From positions 33,602,501-33,666,500 of the forward strand of contig CM060834.1 of the NCBI GenBank assembly GCA_030762175.1: a DNA stretch of 64,000 nucleotides. The letters run 5' to 3'. A program made the translations under genes and the position numbers. Positions 35,501 to 47,760 of this stretch are shown here, in pieces. Positions within the stretch are counted from its first letter, which is position 1. Each line of letters begins with the position of its first letter. Source of the stretch: Metallyticus violacea. Taxonomy: Eukaryota > Arthropoda > Insecta > Mantodea > Metallyticidae. A model generated the notes under the pieces. It was not told the DNA's origin, did no database searches, and was given only the letters and a program-made list of their open reading frames with translations.

Positions 35501-38500
35501 ACTTACTGACAGAGCCTATCACAAAATTAAACTTCTTTCACAGGGAATGATTAAATTTGATATATTGTGAATGAAACACGATTTATTGAAGTTTGTTCCA
35601 CTGAAATGTGCCACCGTTAGTCCTTGGAGAATTTCTTGTGCTGTATGTGCACTTCCGAGCTTCCTAATTACTTTACCAACACTATTTAACGCCCTGCGAA
35701 TCTTTGACACTCAATACTAGTCTTCAGTGAGTAGTAATGTTCACTGTTGACACTGATACCTCCGACACTGCACACTGTTAATTCTCTAAAGCTGTTACAA
35801 CAGACGCAACGCTACCCTAAATGAAGGACGAAAGATCGCTGACTGAGAACTCCTCCTGAAAACTGAGCTGAACTGATCACTGATACCTCAAAGTTGAAGC
35901 AATAAATGAACCGAACTGAAAAAAACTGATGAACTGATACTGATATTGGGCCGCAAAATCACAAACCTAAATAAACATGGCAGTCTGTCGGTCTCCCGAA
36001 GCTATCATGTCTACGTGACTTTCTGCATATCGATATCAATGACACCGTTAGCTATTCTTTCGAGAGGTTATCGGTCTGTCTCTTCACTCCCGTAGCTGGC
36101 ACATGTTTTATTGCGTTTATTCTTAACTAATATGATGAAAGCAAAACTATCGGTACGCCGTTTTGCTTGGGTCATGTATACAAATATTGTTTATGATGGA
36201 CAATAGGTTTCTCTGTTCCCGTTTCCGGGTCAGGAACAGAAATTAGGGAGTGTTTTCACCCTGGTAAGAAAATAACACCATATTATAGAGAACACATATA
36301 AACTGTAATTATAATAAATGGAATAACAATAACATTACACTTATGAGATAACTAACCTTACAGCTATGATAGATATATGCATATTATTTGACAATAATGA
36401 ATTTATTCCTTATCTTTATTACAGGGATGTCTAAGCCAATTATTTCAGCTTCACGCTTCTGTATAAAACAGTGGGAGGGTATAGTACCTGCCCGGGCAAG
36501 ATTCGGCTCATGACAATTACCATATAGTAAATGCGGATGTTAGACGCTGCTTGAAGAAGGTAATGCTTTTATGTCCTAGTTTAAAAAGCTACATTGTACA
36601 ATTAGTGTAATTTATACCATAAACATAGCAATTAATTGTACGCTATACAGAAATAAATAAAACAACACACACAATTGCGTGAAGGTAAGCCGAAATACAA
36701 CTTATATTTTCGGCTAGGGAGCTCCTTTCCATTGCAGGTTGGCACGCGCAAATCGGTTCGCATCTTACGATGGCTAAAATATCAGTGAACATTACAGTTC
36801 TCCCTATGGAACAATTTAAAAATATGTCTCCTAAGTCAGATGTACGTAGGAAAACCCGACTTGATAGCCAAAAACCGAGTTCCAATCTTCACACTGTTAT
36901 CTGCGCGGTGATCTTCCACTCTCACTCGACATCTAATGTTATATGTAGAGATGAAGCAATTCCTTCATAAACCTAGACGCCAGCATTACACATGACGGCA
37001 CGAGGGAGGGGAGCTAAAACAGGATTCCGTAAAGTCTGGCCACAGCAACAGTGCCAGAAGTGAGCAAGTCGATTGGTAACCTGTAGTAGAGTGTTTACTT
37101 TGGACCGTTGTGAACGTTCAGAGTTACCTATGCAATAATTGAAGCTTCGGAAACCTCGTGTCTAAGGAAGGAGAGGTTTTATGCTTAATTATAAGAAATG
37201 TAAATCATTAATAAAATCTACTTGTGCCTACTTCAATGCCAAAAAATAGCTGTAAACGGTGGTAATATAAATAAATCAGAGTGTAATTACTGTGCGAATG
37301 TTTAAAACACTATAAAACACATGCCATTTTATGTAAGTAAAATAAATTACAATCATATTTCAGAATTCTCTGATTTGTATGGCGGTTGGAAGCTGTTGAT
37401 TGCACACTTTCGACCGACACAATTTAGGATACTTATAACGGAGACAACCATAGTTATTGCTTTCTATAATAATTAAGTTATAGGAGTAAACAAACGAGAA
37501 TTTTAGAACTATTTTGTACTTGGTATGAGAGAAACTTAAAACTTAATACCATTCAGCATTCTTGTCAATCTTTTTCAGATGCTTCTTATGAAGCATGTTT
37601 TTTTTTGGAGTCTACGTTTCATGAATATGCAAATATTATAGAACACCATTTAGATCTACAGTCTCTTTAATATTAAATATCTACGTCAAAAGCGTGGTAC
37701 GTGATGGAACAACACTGTCTTGGGATATCAACCTTTAATGAAAAGGCGCCTTGTTTCAGTAACTGAGCTTGTTTCATAATAAAAATCAACCCAACAGGTT
37801 AATGAAGAACTAACAGCAAACACATGGATTAAGAGAATGTTCTGAGCTACATTATTAACGACGAAAAAATTATATTATTTGTACTTTTTATATGAAATAC
37901 AAAGAGTGTCAGTGATGCGTCTTATTTTACAGAAATAAACAAGAACTGACATTGTTTGCAACACCACACAGTAGGAATGGCCAGCCCTGTATGGTAGAGT
38001 CCGGCTCCAGTACAATAACATTCCACATACTGTGATCAAATCTAAATGTTTCCTCCACAAAACTTTCTCAAGGAGTGAATCAAGCCAGTAAGGATGGTTT
38101 GGCACTGTGCCATACTAACATATGCATGACAAGGAGAGATTGCTTTGCAAAATGTTCTGTTTTCCTATAGCAAGGCAATCCTCAAGGACACAAATCCATG
38201 TGAAACGAGTATTTTCGACTTTCATCTTCCGTCATGTTTTAAATGAGACCTCCTGGAATATAAGAGTAACTAATTCTGCTTAGCAACCTCTATTATGCTG
38301 CAGGCCCAAGCCCTTCATGGGCTGCAGTTCAAGGGGGGGGGGGAAGCCATTGTTCCCTATTGACTTAATGGGTAATATATGTTTCCCAGAGACTCAAATG
38401 GGTTGAAGTACTTCTTGAAGGGCATCCTGATATTGCACATTATTGTAGGTATTTTACTCGAGATATTCTGTATGAACAGTCGTTCTGTGTTGCATGAGGG

Positions 38501-38926
38501 AAGACATTGCGAATCTAGCAGTTTTGTTTTACAGCGTAAGGGGTACTGTTGAGGTGTCTTTATTTAGAAACAGAGATCGACCTTTTGAGCATCTGTAGTA
38601 GGTTAAAATGTTGTGGATTGTTAATTTAAATTTCGATTTACTCCTGCTCTCGTGTCTTATAATCAACAGCAAGAAGTTTGATTAATTCATTTCGTTAAAC
38701 AAATACAAATCAGCACTTTCCCCGAAACGAATAATTCGCGTTTCTCTTTTCTCCAGCTTTCTCTTTAATGCTCCCGTTAAATAGTGCGTCCCTCGGTCAT
38801 TTGTTTAATTATTGATCCTTATTCCTTTTACTTCCTTAATTCCTATCTTTCCTATGTGGACAGCGCGAATCCAGTTTGCTACTGCGCGACACCTGTTCCT
38901 CAGCTGCAGTAGCTTATTTATACGGT
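35501..38926. other. Long stretch without recognised genes or repeats
   Basis: About 3.4 kb. A block at 36640-36970 is open on both strands (80 and 66 codons) but unassigned. A short poly-G run lies at 38331-38342. No splice-supported exon was found. Confidence 0.4.
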
Positions 38927-39128
38927 TTATTTAAGGACGTTCTTTAACATCTCAGTTCATCAATGTTTCATTCAATTCAGGGCGTAAAACGGCTGATAAA
39001 TTTTGCTCAGAGGCCTCTTATTTCAGACTTGAGATTCTTTTACGTGCCGTCAATTTACGACACGGCACGGTTTTACTTCCGTTCCGAAGGAAGCCATGCT
39101 TAGGATTTTTACGCGCGCAAAAACTCCA
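38927..39128 (-). mobile_element. tRNA-SINE family 2, partial
   Basis: Minus-oriented body of the second SINE family (complete at 44241-44543). Landmarks: GGACGTTCTTTAACATCTCA, GCTCAGAGGCCTCTTATTTC, TACGACACGGCACGG and GGAAGCCATGCTTAGGATTT. The tRNA-like head is missing at the right end. Confidence 0.8.
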
Positions 39129-39645
39129 TGACTCCGCCACTAGAGCACCTGCAGTAGCATAGTGGTTTGTTTACAGACATCGAAATATACAAAATAGTCT
39201 GCGTAAGGTAACAAATTCTTTAATTCCAGCTGTTTATCATACATTGCTTTTATCAACAGTTATTTAATAATTTATATAAAATGCTCGGAAACGTTAATTA
39301 AATTTTTTCCACTTTTTCTGAAATATTGTAGTAATTATGCTTTATATATAAGAAAATATTTCAAATATATATCTATAGAAGAGAGCTGCTTTAACTTAAT
39401 TTACCCTTACTCTAAACTAGTTTTAAGTTCTCATCACACATTGCAATTATTGTCAAAATTTTAATACATATATACATAAAAATTGTCCAAGGAACAGTAT
39501 GCTTTATATCAAAGTCTTCTTTTATCTAACGAATGATAAAGAGTAAGCAAATATGGGTATTCTGTTCATTTATTTATTTGCTACAGTAGTCAAATCAAAT
39601 AATTTGTTTTATTTATTTAAATTGTTACATTATGGATGAGTAAAC
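39129..39645. other. Non-coding stretch, nothing recognised
   Basis: AT-rich sequence without identifiable features. Confidence 0.4.
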
Positions 39646-40030
39646 AAATAGGTTTATAATAAGAGTTTTGCAACGTTTTCCTGTTGAAATGTTGGGAGTA
39701 ACGGTAAGGACATTTTTAATAAATGAAACGAAAGCTTAACTCATCTAAGTCGAGATGGAATAATTAAAAATGGTGCAACAAAAGCCGCTGCCACTGGGGC
39801 TCTAGATACCGAAAAGATGTATAATATTCAATGTGTGGAGGCAGTATCAAGAACTTGGCAAGCCAGAATAACAACATTTAGGTAAACCAAGCACTCCAAC
39901 TGCTGAAAAAGACATTTTCGTGCTTCAGGGCCCTGAATGGAAGGTCAGCTGTTGGCATGTTAAGAAGTGTCCTGCAGAATGTTGATATTTAACTGTTTCA
40001 ACCCAAACTCCGTTGGAAACGTGAACTTCT
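39646..40030 (+). mobile_element. Tc1-like transposase N-terminal remnant, copy 1
   Basis: Shares sequence with 51800-52110: GACATTTTTAATAAATG, then TCATCTAAGTCGAGATGGAA/TCATTTAAGTCGAGATGAAA, GGGCCCTGA and ATGTTAAGAA. The region encodes a heavily broken N-terminal part of a Tc1-like transposase (helix-turn-helix, then a YREFGIPE-like basic stretch and a piece corresponding to LRALR). No catalytic region is present. Confidence 0.5.
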
Positions 40031-41106
40031 TGTGTATATGTATATACTGTGGCATATGGAGGGCTAAATAACTGAAACTATGCATTAATAATAGGGTAAC
40101 AATGTGCTCTGATAAAACATTGTCGAAGTCATGGAGGTAACAGTTGGTATCTGGTTGTATGTGAAAAGGAATTAAACCTTCCTAGCTAAATGTGATCCAT
40201 TCAAACATTTTTTTTTTCGAAATACTCCGCCATACACCCATCACTTTCCACCATTAATGTTTTGCTCGTGCCTTACCTGTATCTAATAAATACTATGACG
40301 GTGTGAGCGATACGACATAAATTACTCCTAAATAAGCGTTAGGTGCTGTGCTTAGCAAAACTAGCGTGAGAAACAAGAAAAACGAGACAAAAAGTACAGC
40401 TCACGTGCACCGCATTAGTAAGTGAAACGCTGCCAGAAATTGAGTAGAACTACAACCGGTGAACAACAGTTGTACTGAGTAATTAAATATTAAACATAAT
40501 GGAGAATTTTCGAGAGAACACAGTACACAGCAGTCTCATTATTAGAAAATGCTGAAACATTTTGCTAGATGGTGTATGAGAACAGTGCGACACTTAGGAC
40601 CCTACAAAGTGATATTGGTGATCTGGGTACTACCAAAATTCCAATAGGAGTTTTATTTTTTTCGTTGTTGTTACCAAAACAGCTCTATTGTTATAGCTAA
40701 TGTTTATACAGTTTTAGGCTTGGATTCGAAAGACTGAATGACAAAAAAGCGCATAGATTCAAAAACCCTAGCCCAGCAAAAACGACCTTTTTTAATTTGA
40801 ACAGTACATTGTAATATAAGTGTTGAAAGTTACTCATTGGGCATCCGAATGTGACGAATTGCAACCCGACGATAGCATTTAACCTTTCAACAAGTACATT
40901 ACATACTATTTATATACCACAATAACGTAACGAAACTCACTTTTAATTTATTATAATTTATTTTAAAGTTAAAAACAACGAGAAATGTCGAGACGATTGG
41001 TATTTGTTCATATGTTTGCATAGTTACGCGATAGGGTATTGTTAGTTATTGTTGATTTTTATTGAAACATTTAATAGCTCAATAATGATATGAAAGTTAA
41101 TTGAAA
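40031..41106. other. Non-coding stretch, nothing recognised
   Basis: AT-rich, short frames only. Confidence 0.4.
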
Positions 41107-42060
41107 ATGACAATGGAATTTGACGAAAGTGATTACACTTTTGAAGAAACTCCCCCAGAGCTGGTTGAAATGGTGATTAGTATACAGAACGATTTGGTGC
41201 CTGATAAATAAAAAATCAGTAGGAGCAAGAACGTGATATACACACAGCTTGGGGCAAAAAGAAAAATGTCAGGAAGATTAGTGAGAATGTTACGTTGGTG
41301 TATTTTCTACAGATGTTAATGGTAATGAACTCTTCCACATTATGGTGTTTTTATTTCACTTTAAAAGTCTTTGCTATATCTGAGTCATAGTGTTGAAGTT
41401 TTGAAGTTGATCGCCTTCTTGAAAAGCAAATCTATGAGAAATGTAGCGAAGAAGTCCAGTGTTTTCATAAGAAAGGACATAAGAACTTTTTGGTGAAAGC
41501 TCTTGATGCAGAGGTAGGTGTATTAAGTGAGTCCCTGGCGCTTGTTTCAGAGATGCAGACGGAACTCGACGATATAGATTAAAATATAGAAAATATACTC
41601 ACCGTACCAGTTCCGAAGACCAAAACACACCAGGCGAGAAGCTACCTATTGTGGATCGAAAAGAAAATTGTGTAAGCATTTACAGAAACTTTGTCTCTCT
41701 GTGTCCGAAACATGTTGGAGACAATCGTTTATTTATGAGTTACAGAAGTGGAAAATGTACAATGCAGTCAATTGGTATTAATACAATAGGATTGTTTGGA
41801 AAGAAAGTTGCAGAATTTTTTAAACTAAACAACCCCTGTTTTGGAGGACTTCGGCTATATTATTTGTGGATGCTGGAGGCGATGATTAAAGAAACATGAT
41901 GGTTGAAGATCATCGGTGGTTGCAGAGAAACATGTGAACGGTCCTTGAATAATAAGGTCGAATTTGCTCTAGGATTATTGGAAAGGACGAATCACCTGAT
42001 AAAGACAGCAATAATGATGGTGCTTTCGCAGTAGTGAGGGAATGTCAGTAATCCATGAAG
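41107..42060 (+). pseudogene. Crypton-like tyrosine recombinase pseudogene
   Basis: Plus-strand pieces follow the order of an insect Crypton-type tyrosine recombinase. An acidic N-terminus runs from ATG 41107 (MTMEFDESDYTFEETPPE). Next come LVPDK then, past a stop, KNQYEQE and WGKKKNVRKISENVTLVYFL (core-binding domain start), then LIAFLKSKSM and KKSSVFIRKDI with FLVKALDAE (about 41405-41515). The C-terminal catalytic half is at 41650-41990: IYRNFVSLCPKHVGDNRLF, YRSGKCTMQSIGINTIG and VAEFFKLNNPCFGGLRLY, then EAMIK, GGCRE and SLNNKVEF. The motif normally reading G-H-x-x-R is degraded, and the region holding the first catalytic Arg is deleted or unreadable. Multiple stops and frameshifts show it is dead. 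Family identity is from recognition of the motif order, not from a search. Confidence 0.6.
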
Positions 42061-43254
42061 AATTGTGCGCGTCCAGTTATGAAGAATGCTGTTATTTCAG
42101 ATCCTATTATTGTTAATAAAGTGCCAGGAATTAATTTGATCCAGTAAACCTCTTCTGATTCATATTAACATCATGTAAATTGCTTTGCTTGAATAATTTC
42201 GTAAACTTATTCCATTAAACGGTGTGATATAGCAAGGCTGGTACTTTCAGTTATAATTTATAAAGTAAGGGCCCTAAGTTACTTTGCAGCACTAATCTTC
42301 AATGTTTTATTCCAGTGCGATAGACTGCTGCTTTCAGTTCTAAAAAATAGATGGGCATTAGTTACATTACGATACAGTAGTATAAAAATTTTTTTTTTAA
42401 ATAATGGGATTCCTCTACGTGTCAGTTAAACCTTTTTGTAACATCCTACGAGTTTTATTTTTATTGTTACCTTTAGGCAGAAAGCTTATATTTTTCACAC
42501 AGGTACACATGAAAGCTGTAGCTCGAAAACCTCAAAGTTCACAGCTGAAAACAAAGAACCCCATTGATATTTGCGAAACAAAACAAAGCCAAAAAGAAGT
42601 ATTTCTGTAGAACAGACAATATCTTCTTCAGAAAGGAGAGATTTTAATTATGGAACCGCGGAATGGAAGCAAATAAAATTGCTAGTCTTATAGTTTGAAG
42701 CTGATTGTGTGTACCAAAACAACTGACTGATATACATGGAGACATTGTTCGCCTCGGCTTCTCCGCCAGTGTTTACAAAAGTTCGTCCTTTGTTTGTGTG
42801 CGTAAGAGAGGTTTCTTGTTTCCCTAAGGAACAGATAAACAGTTCATTGTTTTGAGTGAGCTCTGCTTACCTCCCCTTCAGGGAAATGTCGCTGTCTCTC
42901 AAGCCCACGGCTTTGTTTGTAATTACCGGAGAAAAAAGAACAAGATGGAGGACGTTTAATAGCAGAAGGAATCGTCAAGCTTACCTAGGTACTAAAGAAA
43001 GAGCCCATAGCTGCTTTTAAAAGCCGAAAAGACTAACAAAGGAGCATCTTCTCCTTAAGAAATGCAGTTTCAATGTTTATCTCGCTCATTTGTAATTACA
43101 AGGGATGAAATTTTAGATTGTCTGTAATGTAAAACAAATATGAAATACAGAGGTGGTTTTTATATTAAATACTGGTTTCCCATATTATGCATCTGTTATC
43201 GTTAATGAACTTAGATATTGCATTCAAAAATACATTGAAATGTTGAAGTGACAG
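42061..43254. other. Non-coding stretch, nothing recognised
   Basis: AT-rich. The plus-strand frame 42404-42610 (68 codons) carries no motif. Confidence 0.4.
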
Positions 43255-43695
43255 CTTGTAGTTAATATGAGAGAGACTTTGTCAGACAGTGGTGCTGTAT
43301 TCATGTGTTACTCGGAGTGTAAACTGTGTGCTAATTGTTTTTCGTTAGCTACGGGTATGTCACCATATAAATGCAGTCTTTAAAAGGGCTTTATACGTAC
43401 GATATAATAGGTGAACACAGATTCTTACAGAAAAGTAATAAGGCGATTCAAAGAAAATATCTGGCAATGCGCTTTAGGAAACTATTCTACTCGTTAAAAA
43501 GTTACGAGAGATAGGATCTCTCAATCACAAGAAATGTGCTCCGAACCGCCGTCTTGTTACGGAAGAAAAGTTAAATGCAATACAGGAATTTCCTTGCTAG
43601 ATGCCGACAGCATATTGTCACTGAGGGGCATCCTTTTCAATACTGTTTGTGCTTATTGTTATCAGTTTTAAATACGGCATCATTTTATACTTTCA
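43255..43695 (+). mobile_element. Recurrent transposase-fragment element, copy D
   Basis: Plus-oriented. Shares CTTGTAGTTA, GTGTTACTCGG, GTAAACTGTGTGCTAATTGT, TAAGGCGATTCAAAGAAAAT, GAGAGATAGGATCTCTCAAT and CACTGAGGGGCATCCTTTTC with the other copies. The coding remnant retains RRFKENIW and the Lys-Lys-Leu-Arg region in broken frames. Confidence 0.65.
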
Positions 43696-43749
43696 ATAAA
43701 AGTATAAATACTAAATCTCTGCAATCAGGGGCTCGCTAGTTTTAGGTTA

Positions 43750-44030
43750 GGCCCGTGGCGCATGACTATAGTAACAGGCAGAGAGGATATGAGGATCTGT
43801 CCTATATGTGCGGAGAAAGAATTTTGGGAACATAATCTGACGTACTGCAAGGGGACGGAAGAATGGAGAAAGAGATATCTATGGCCCCGTTTGTTAACAG
43901 AGGGAGAGGACAGTGGCAGTGCTGAACTTTGCTGGCAGATAGGAGGGAGGAAGAGGGAGTAGGTAATTTTTAAATAAAGTGAGAGCTCCGACCAGAAGAG
44001 GCAAACAACCTGGAGGGGGGGGGGGGTTTG
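43750..44030 (+). mobile_element. LINE C-terminal fragment with CCHC zinc motif
   Basis: The frame 43762-43962 reads ...MRICPICAEKEFWEHNLTYC followed by KGTEEWRKRYL. C-x2-C ... H-x4-C followed by 'KxTEEWR' is the typical C-terminal zinc-knuckle of non-LTR retrotransposon ORF2 proteins in insects. It ends before a GGGGGG run at 44015-44026. Reverse transcriptase and endonuclease are absent, so this is a 5'-truncated fragment. A related piece lies at 50620-51305. Confidence 0.6.
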
Positions 44031-44171
44031 GAGAATACGAGTCACAATATTTTTTGGAATTAATTGTACATATATGTGAGGGAGTGTAGATATTAATTTC
44101 TGTACTCTTTTCTTTTCTGTTTATTTTATTTATGTATTTAAAACGTTAAATTCTGCTTTTTGAAATTTCGT

Positions 44172-44758
44172 GTATGTGGCCGAGGTCGTTACGACTTGTG
44201 AGCGGGAGGTCTGGAGATCAACTCCGGCCAGGACCGTCCTGTCGGTCCTGGTGGTGTAGTGGTTACCATACTTGCCTCCTAAACCCAAGATCGTGTTTTC
44301 GAATCCGGCCAGGATAGATGGATTTTTTCGGGTGTAAAATCCTAAGTATGGCTTCTTTCGGAAGAGAAGTAAAGCCGTGGGTCCCGTGTCGTACATTTAC
44401 GGCACGAAAAATAACCTCAAGCCTGAAAGAGAGGCCTCTGAGTAAAATTTGTCGGCCGTTTCACGCCCTGAGTTGAATGGGACGCTGATGACCTGAGCTG
44501 TTAAAGAACGTCCATAAATACATAAATCAATCACAAAAAAAAAAGGACCGTCCTCCCTGACTGAGGTTTTATTTTCCCAGGTTTTCCTCAGTTCTCATAA
44601 TTGGCAAATGCCGGGGAGGTACCCTAAATTTAGGCTTGGAATACTTCCTTCCTTAAAAAATTCTTTCCCTAGTTTATCATTTTAATCTCATGTATTATCA
44701 GTGTCCACCGCCTGTGGTGCCTCAGTAGTTAAAACGGGCGTTAACACTATTAAATATA
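44172..44758 (+). mobile_element. tRNA-SINE family 1, split by a nested SINE
   Basis: The head (44172-44240, TGGCCGAGGTCGTTACGACT with a diverged B box) and the body plus tail (44544-44758, including GGCAAATGCCGGGGAGGTAC and the CCGCCTGTGGTGCCTCAGTAG tail) belong to one family-1 SINE. They are separated by a complete family-2 SINE at 44241-44543. An (AT)n tract follows the tail. Confidence 0.85.
44230..44554 (+). mobile_element. tRNA-SINE family 2, full length, inserted into a family-1 SINE
   Basis: 44241-44543 has a tRNA-like head with A box TGGTGTAGTGG and B box TTTCGAATCC, then a body (GGATTTTTTCGGGTGTAAAA, TACATTTACGGCACG, CTGAGTTGAATGGGACGCTG) and a poly(A) tail. The 11-bp duplication AGGACCGTCCT (44230-44240 and 44544-44554) is exactly the host SINE sequence, so the boundaries are certain. 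The head recalls Asp/Glu-type tRNAs. Confidence 0.92.
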
Positions 44759-45049
44759 AATATATATATATATCTTCCCAGCATGAACTTAAGAGAATTA
44801 TAAATCCAAATTATGGTTTTATTAATTAATGAAAAGTTATGGGATTACTGTGTGTAAATTAGGATGAGAAATTCTAAAGCTAACTAATAAAAGAAAAACT
44901 GAACTTTAAATACATTACTTAACTTGGTTTGCCTGATTTTTTTTTCTTCAAAATCACTTAAAAATATAGACAGTGAAACTATTCTAATTTTCAAAAGTAA
45001 GGGGAACAAAATTACAATTCTTACAATCTATAAATATTACAAACAAAAT

Positions 45050-45215
45050 TTGCGGCCGCTAGAACGATTTTTAGATTTTTGCTTGAGGTTAACCCTCATC
45101 CTCAATTGCCCAATGTTTTTCGTTAATGAACTCGATCAATCGTTTGTAAATTTCTTGTTACATGCCCATTTCGTTGAGAAAAAATAAAAATTGCGACTGT
45201 TATAAAGCATTAACA
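45050..45215. repeat. Isolated unit of the 29.9-30.4 kb tandem repeat
   Basis: GCCGCTAGAACGATTTTTAG, CTCATCCTCAATTGCCCAAT, AATGAACTCGATCAATCG, CATTTCGTTGAGAAAAAATA and AAATTGCGACTGTTATAAAG align in the same order with the units near 30180-30360. It shows that the repeat is dispersed. Confidence 0.65.
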
Positions 45216-46270
45216 GCTCTATTCCTTCAGAATTCGCTAAAATCAAATGCTACAGAGTCCCCTCCATTTTAGAACATTATTTACGATCGCACGACCATAA
45301 TTAACATTTTGCTGCAGCTGCAACCATTGATGCAGCATGCTAACTTCCGATACGCTGCTAATCAAGATATGCTGTTTCCGGTGCTGCGAACGTTTCTTCA
45401 AATTCCGAAAATTAAATATACCAATCCTCGACAAGAAAGGCATGGCTGGTTTACTGGAACATTTAAAAATCGTTTGAAAGAGAAATAGCCTGAAATTTAG
45501 TTAAAAGAGATAGATGTCTGAACACGTATAAAGAGCACAGGTACTGTATAGCTCGTGGTATTTCAATTTTGAAGTAATTGGTGATTTAGATGATATCTCA
45601 GAATTGTCATTGTAATTGCTCTGCACGAGCAGGAGTTGTCACTAGAGCCGTGAAACTCTCGTTAAAGCAAGAGAAAGGCAATTTTGCTTTGGGCTAGGGA
45701 GAGGTAAAGCCCAATAGCGATGTTAACATGGTTCCGAATGCAAATTAAATGTCATTAAAGTGAAGCCGGAGCGCAAGTTCAGATTGTATCGCTCTTCAAG
45801 ATAGCACCGCTGTTTCCTAGGGCACAAAGAACGGACCGTCCTTGGGGGATCTCTGAAATGTGAGCTACAAAACGCTTCAAATGCACATTGAGACAGTCGA
45901 GAAAATGTTCCCGCTGGGTTGCTTATTGCTCTTTAAGGAGCATTGTGTTTGGGTCGACCGCCACAACACGATACCCAAATAACTTCTTAAACGATGTTTA
46001 TTTCTGTCATTTAGAAAACAAGAAATCAATCATGTACAGTTTATATTTAAACTTTTCTGAGCCTTCTTCTGTTTATTTTACTAGTAGCTAAAGTCGTAAT
46101 TTTGATTATAAATGCTTCCTACCCACTTCTTACCTATTTCTACAAAATAACATTCAGAAACCATATACGGTAAAACTGCTCCATCAGATTCAGTGAAACT
46201 TTTGTCCAGAGATTAAGAATGGTAACTCCTTTCGACTGGTAGTACTAATACTTTCTTTCAAAGCTCACTG
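45216..46270. other. Non-coding stretch, nothing recognised
   Basis: AT-rich sequence upstream of the split transposase pseudogene. No terminal inverted repeat for that element could be identified here. Confidence 0.4.
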
Positions 46271-46399
46271 TAATGATATGCATCCGTTATGATCAATTCC
46301 ACGCACAACAGTGGCAAGGATCGCAAAGACATCTAATCAAACTGAATGTGTAAAGCCCCTACCAAGATCAGGTAGCTTAAAATTTTGTAATTAATGGGA

Positions 46400-47760
46400 A
46401 TACATTATTGAATGTGCTTCGTGTGCAAAAAAATGCAAAAGTTACTACTATAAATTTGTCTTTAGAGTCAAATATAAACCAGAGATCCGTGATGGAAATC
46501 CTTAAAAGTGCCAAGCAACATCTTTGTAAAGTTCAACTTTTGCAGGAACTTACAGAGCATGATCCCGGTAGAAGAATCAGTTTTGTGAATAACTATTAAT
46601 TACAATATAATACTGTATTTTTTAGATAAATTATTTTCTCAGATTGAGAAAATGCCTGTGTAGATTTGTCAACAAACACAACTGCCAATATTAGTCAGAC
46701 GGAAATCCACAATGGATGGAAGATAACCACACGTAGTATCCACAAAAACATTGGGGCTGGTATTGCTGATCATATCATTGGCTCTTTCTTCTTTGAAGAT
46801 TTGGACTTACCTCGAAATAACGTAGTACCGGCTATTGAAACCTTGTTTTCACATGCAATCACCAGGACTACCCAGAAATGACATCTGTTTTCAACATGTG
46901 TGTGGATTCGGGTACTACCAGGCCCTGGGTCCAAAGGGCGTAGCGCACGCACTACATCACAGAGGTCTGTGTGCCTAGTGGTTTTTTGCATTAGGACGGC
47001 ACCTTGTTTCCTAAACCGACCTGCCATTCGGCTGCAGGCGATTACGTCGCCCAAGCGCACCGAGTGAACTGCAGCTTCAAAAGCCGAGCGTACCCAGCTA
47101 CCAGAATTTCACTGACTGATAGGTCGTACTAGCTTAGACCTACTCCTTTATAGGGGTGAGTGACCCCAGCATTAAGGAATCCTCACAATGGCGGTGTTTC
47201 CGGCGCACCGGCCCCCAGGGTACACGCCTGCGGCACTCCCCTGGGACACACCGCTCTTGCGAGTACTCAATTGCCCGTGAGTTCCGGGTATCACTGCCAC
47301 GCCGAGTCCAATCCGGACAACTCCCTTTCGGGAGGGGCTCGTCTCAAGTCAGGCCCGGCTTCCTCTAGTACGTCAGAGGTACCAAGGGCGCTCAGGGTCC
47401 GCAGAGCTCGCGCCTGGAGCATCTGAAAGGCAAAGCCTAAGCCCGCACCCCCTTACAAATGGAACTCCAGTCATATGAGCAGAATGTTCGCCAGCACTAG
47501 ACAAGGCTTTTACACAGCGATAGAAGAGGTCGCATAGAGTGGCCAGCAAAATCGCCTTTGAACTTCTCTTTGTGGGGTCATTTGAAGTCAGTATTATACT
47601 GAGAAAGACCCAACAACTTGTTAGATCTGGAGTATAGAATGATGGGAAAGTGCAAGACATTCCTAAAGTCTAACTAAATGATTCTTGAATGGTCTCAATG
47701 ATCGACTGGTAATTGTCAAGCAGCTGAGAGCTACCAGTTTGAATTTAGATGTTGAGCTAG
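46400..47760 (+). pseudogene. Mariner-type transposase pseudogene, split by a GC-rich insertion
   Basis: Part 1 (46400-46890) encodes NINQRSVMEILKSAKQHL, CKVQLLQELTEHDPGRRI, WKITTRSIHKNIGAGIADHI, GSFFFEDLDLPRNNVVPAIE and, at its end, DICFQH. Part 2 (about 47455-47760) resumes with NGTPVI, RRGRIEWPAKSPLNFSLWGH and LKSV. In this lineage the two parts are contiguous: FQQDGAPPH, then RWIGR-GPIEWP, then SPDLTPLDFFLWG. The break falls inside FQ(Q)DG. The HTH region is only partly present, and the DxxxF block is unreadable. This is the same broad lineage as 12415-13706 and probably the source of the five short copies. Confidence 0.75.
46898..47454. mobile_element. GC-rich insertion of about 555 bp inside a transposase
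   Basis: Base composition changes sharply to clearly GC-rich (for example CGCACCGGCCCCCAGGG and TTCGGGAGGGGCTCGTC) against AT-rich flanks. It separates two pieces of one transposase reading, with similar short edges (CAACATG and CAAATGG). No poly(A), terminal inverted repeat or coding motif is recognised. Open frames on both strands reflect composition. It could be a retroelement 5' or 3' UTR piece or an unclassified non-autonomous element. Confidence 0.55.

Noticed and set aside
44130..44396. 88-codon minus-strand frame
   Set aside because: It is the antisense of the nested SINEs.
47156..47660. Arg/Pro/Ser-rich open frames on both strands
   Set aside because: They lie in the GC-rich insert, where stops are rare for compositional reasons; no family match and both strands are open.
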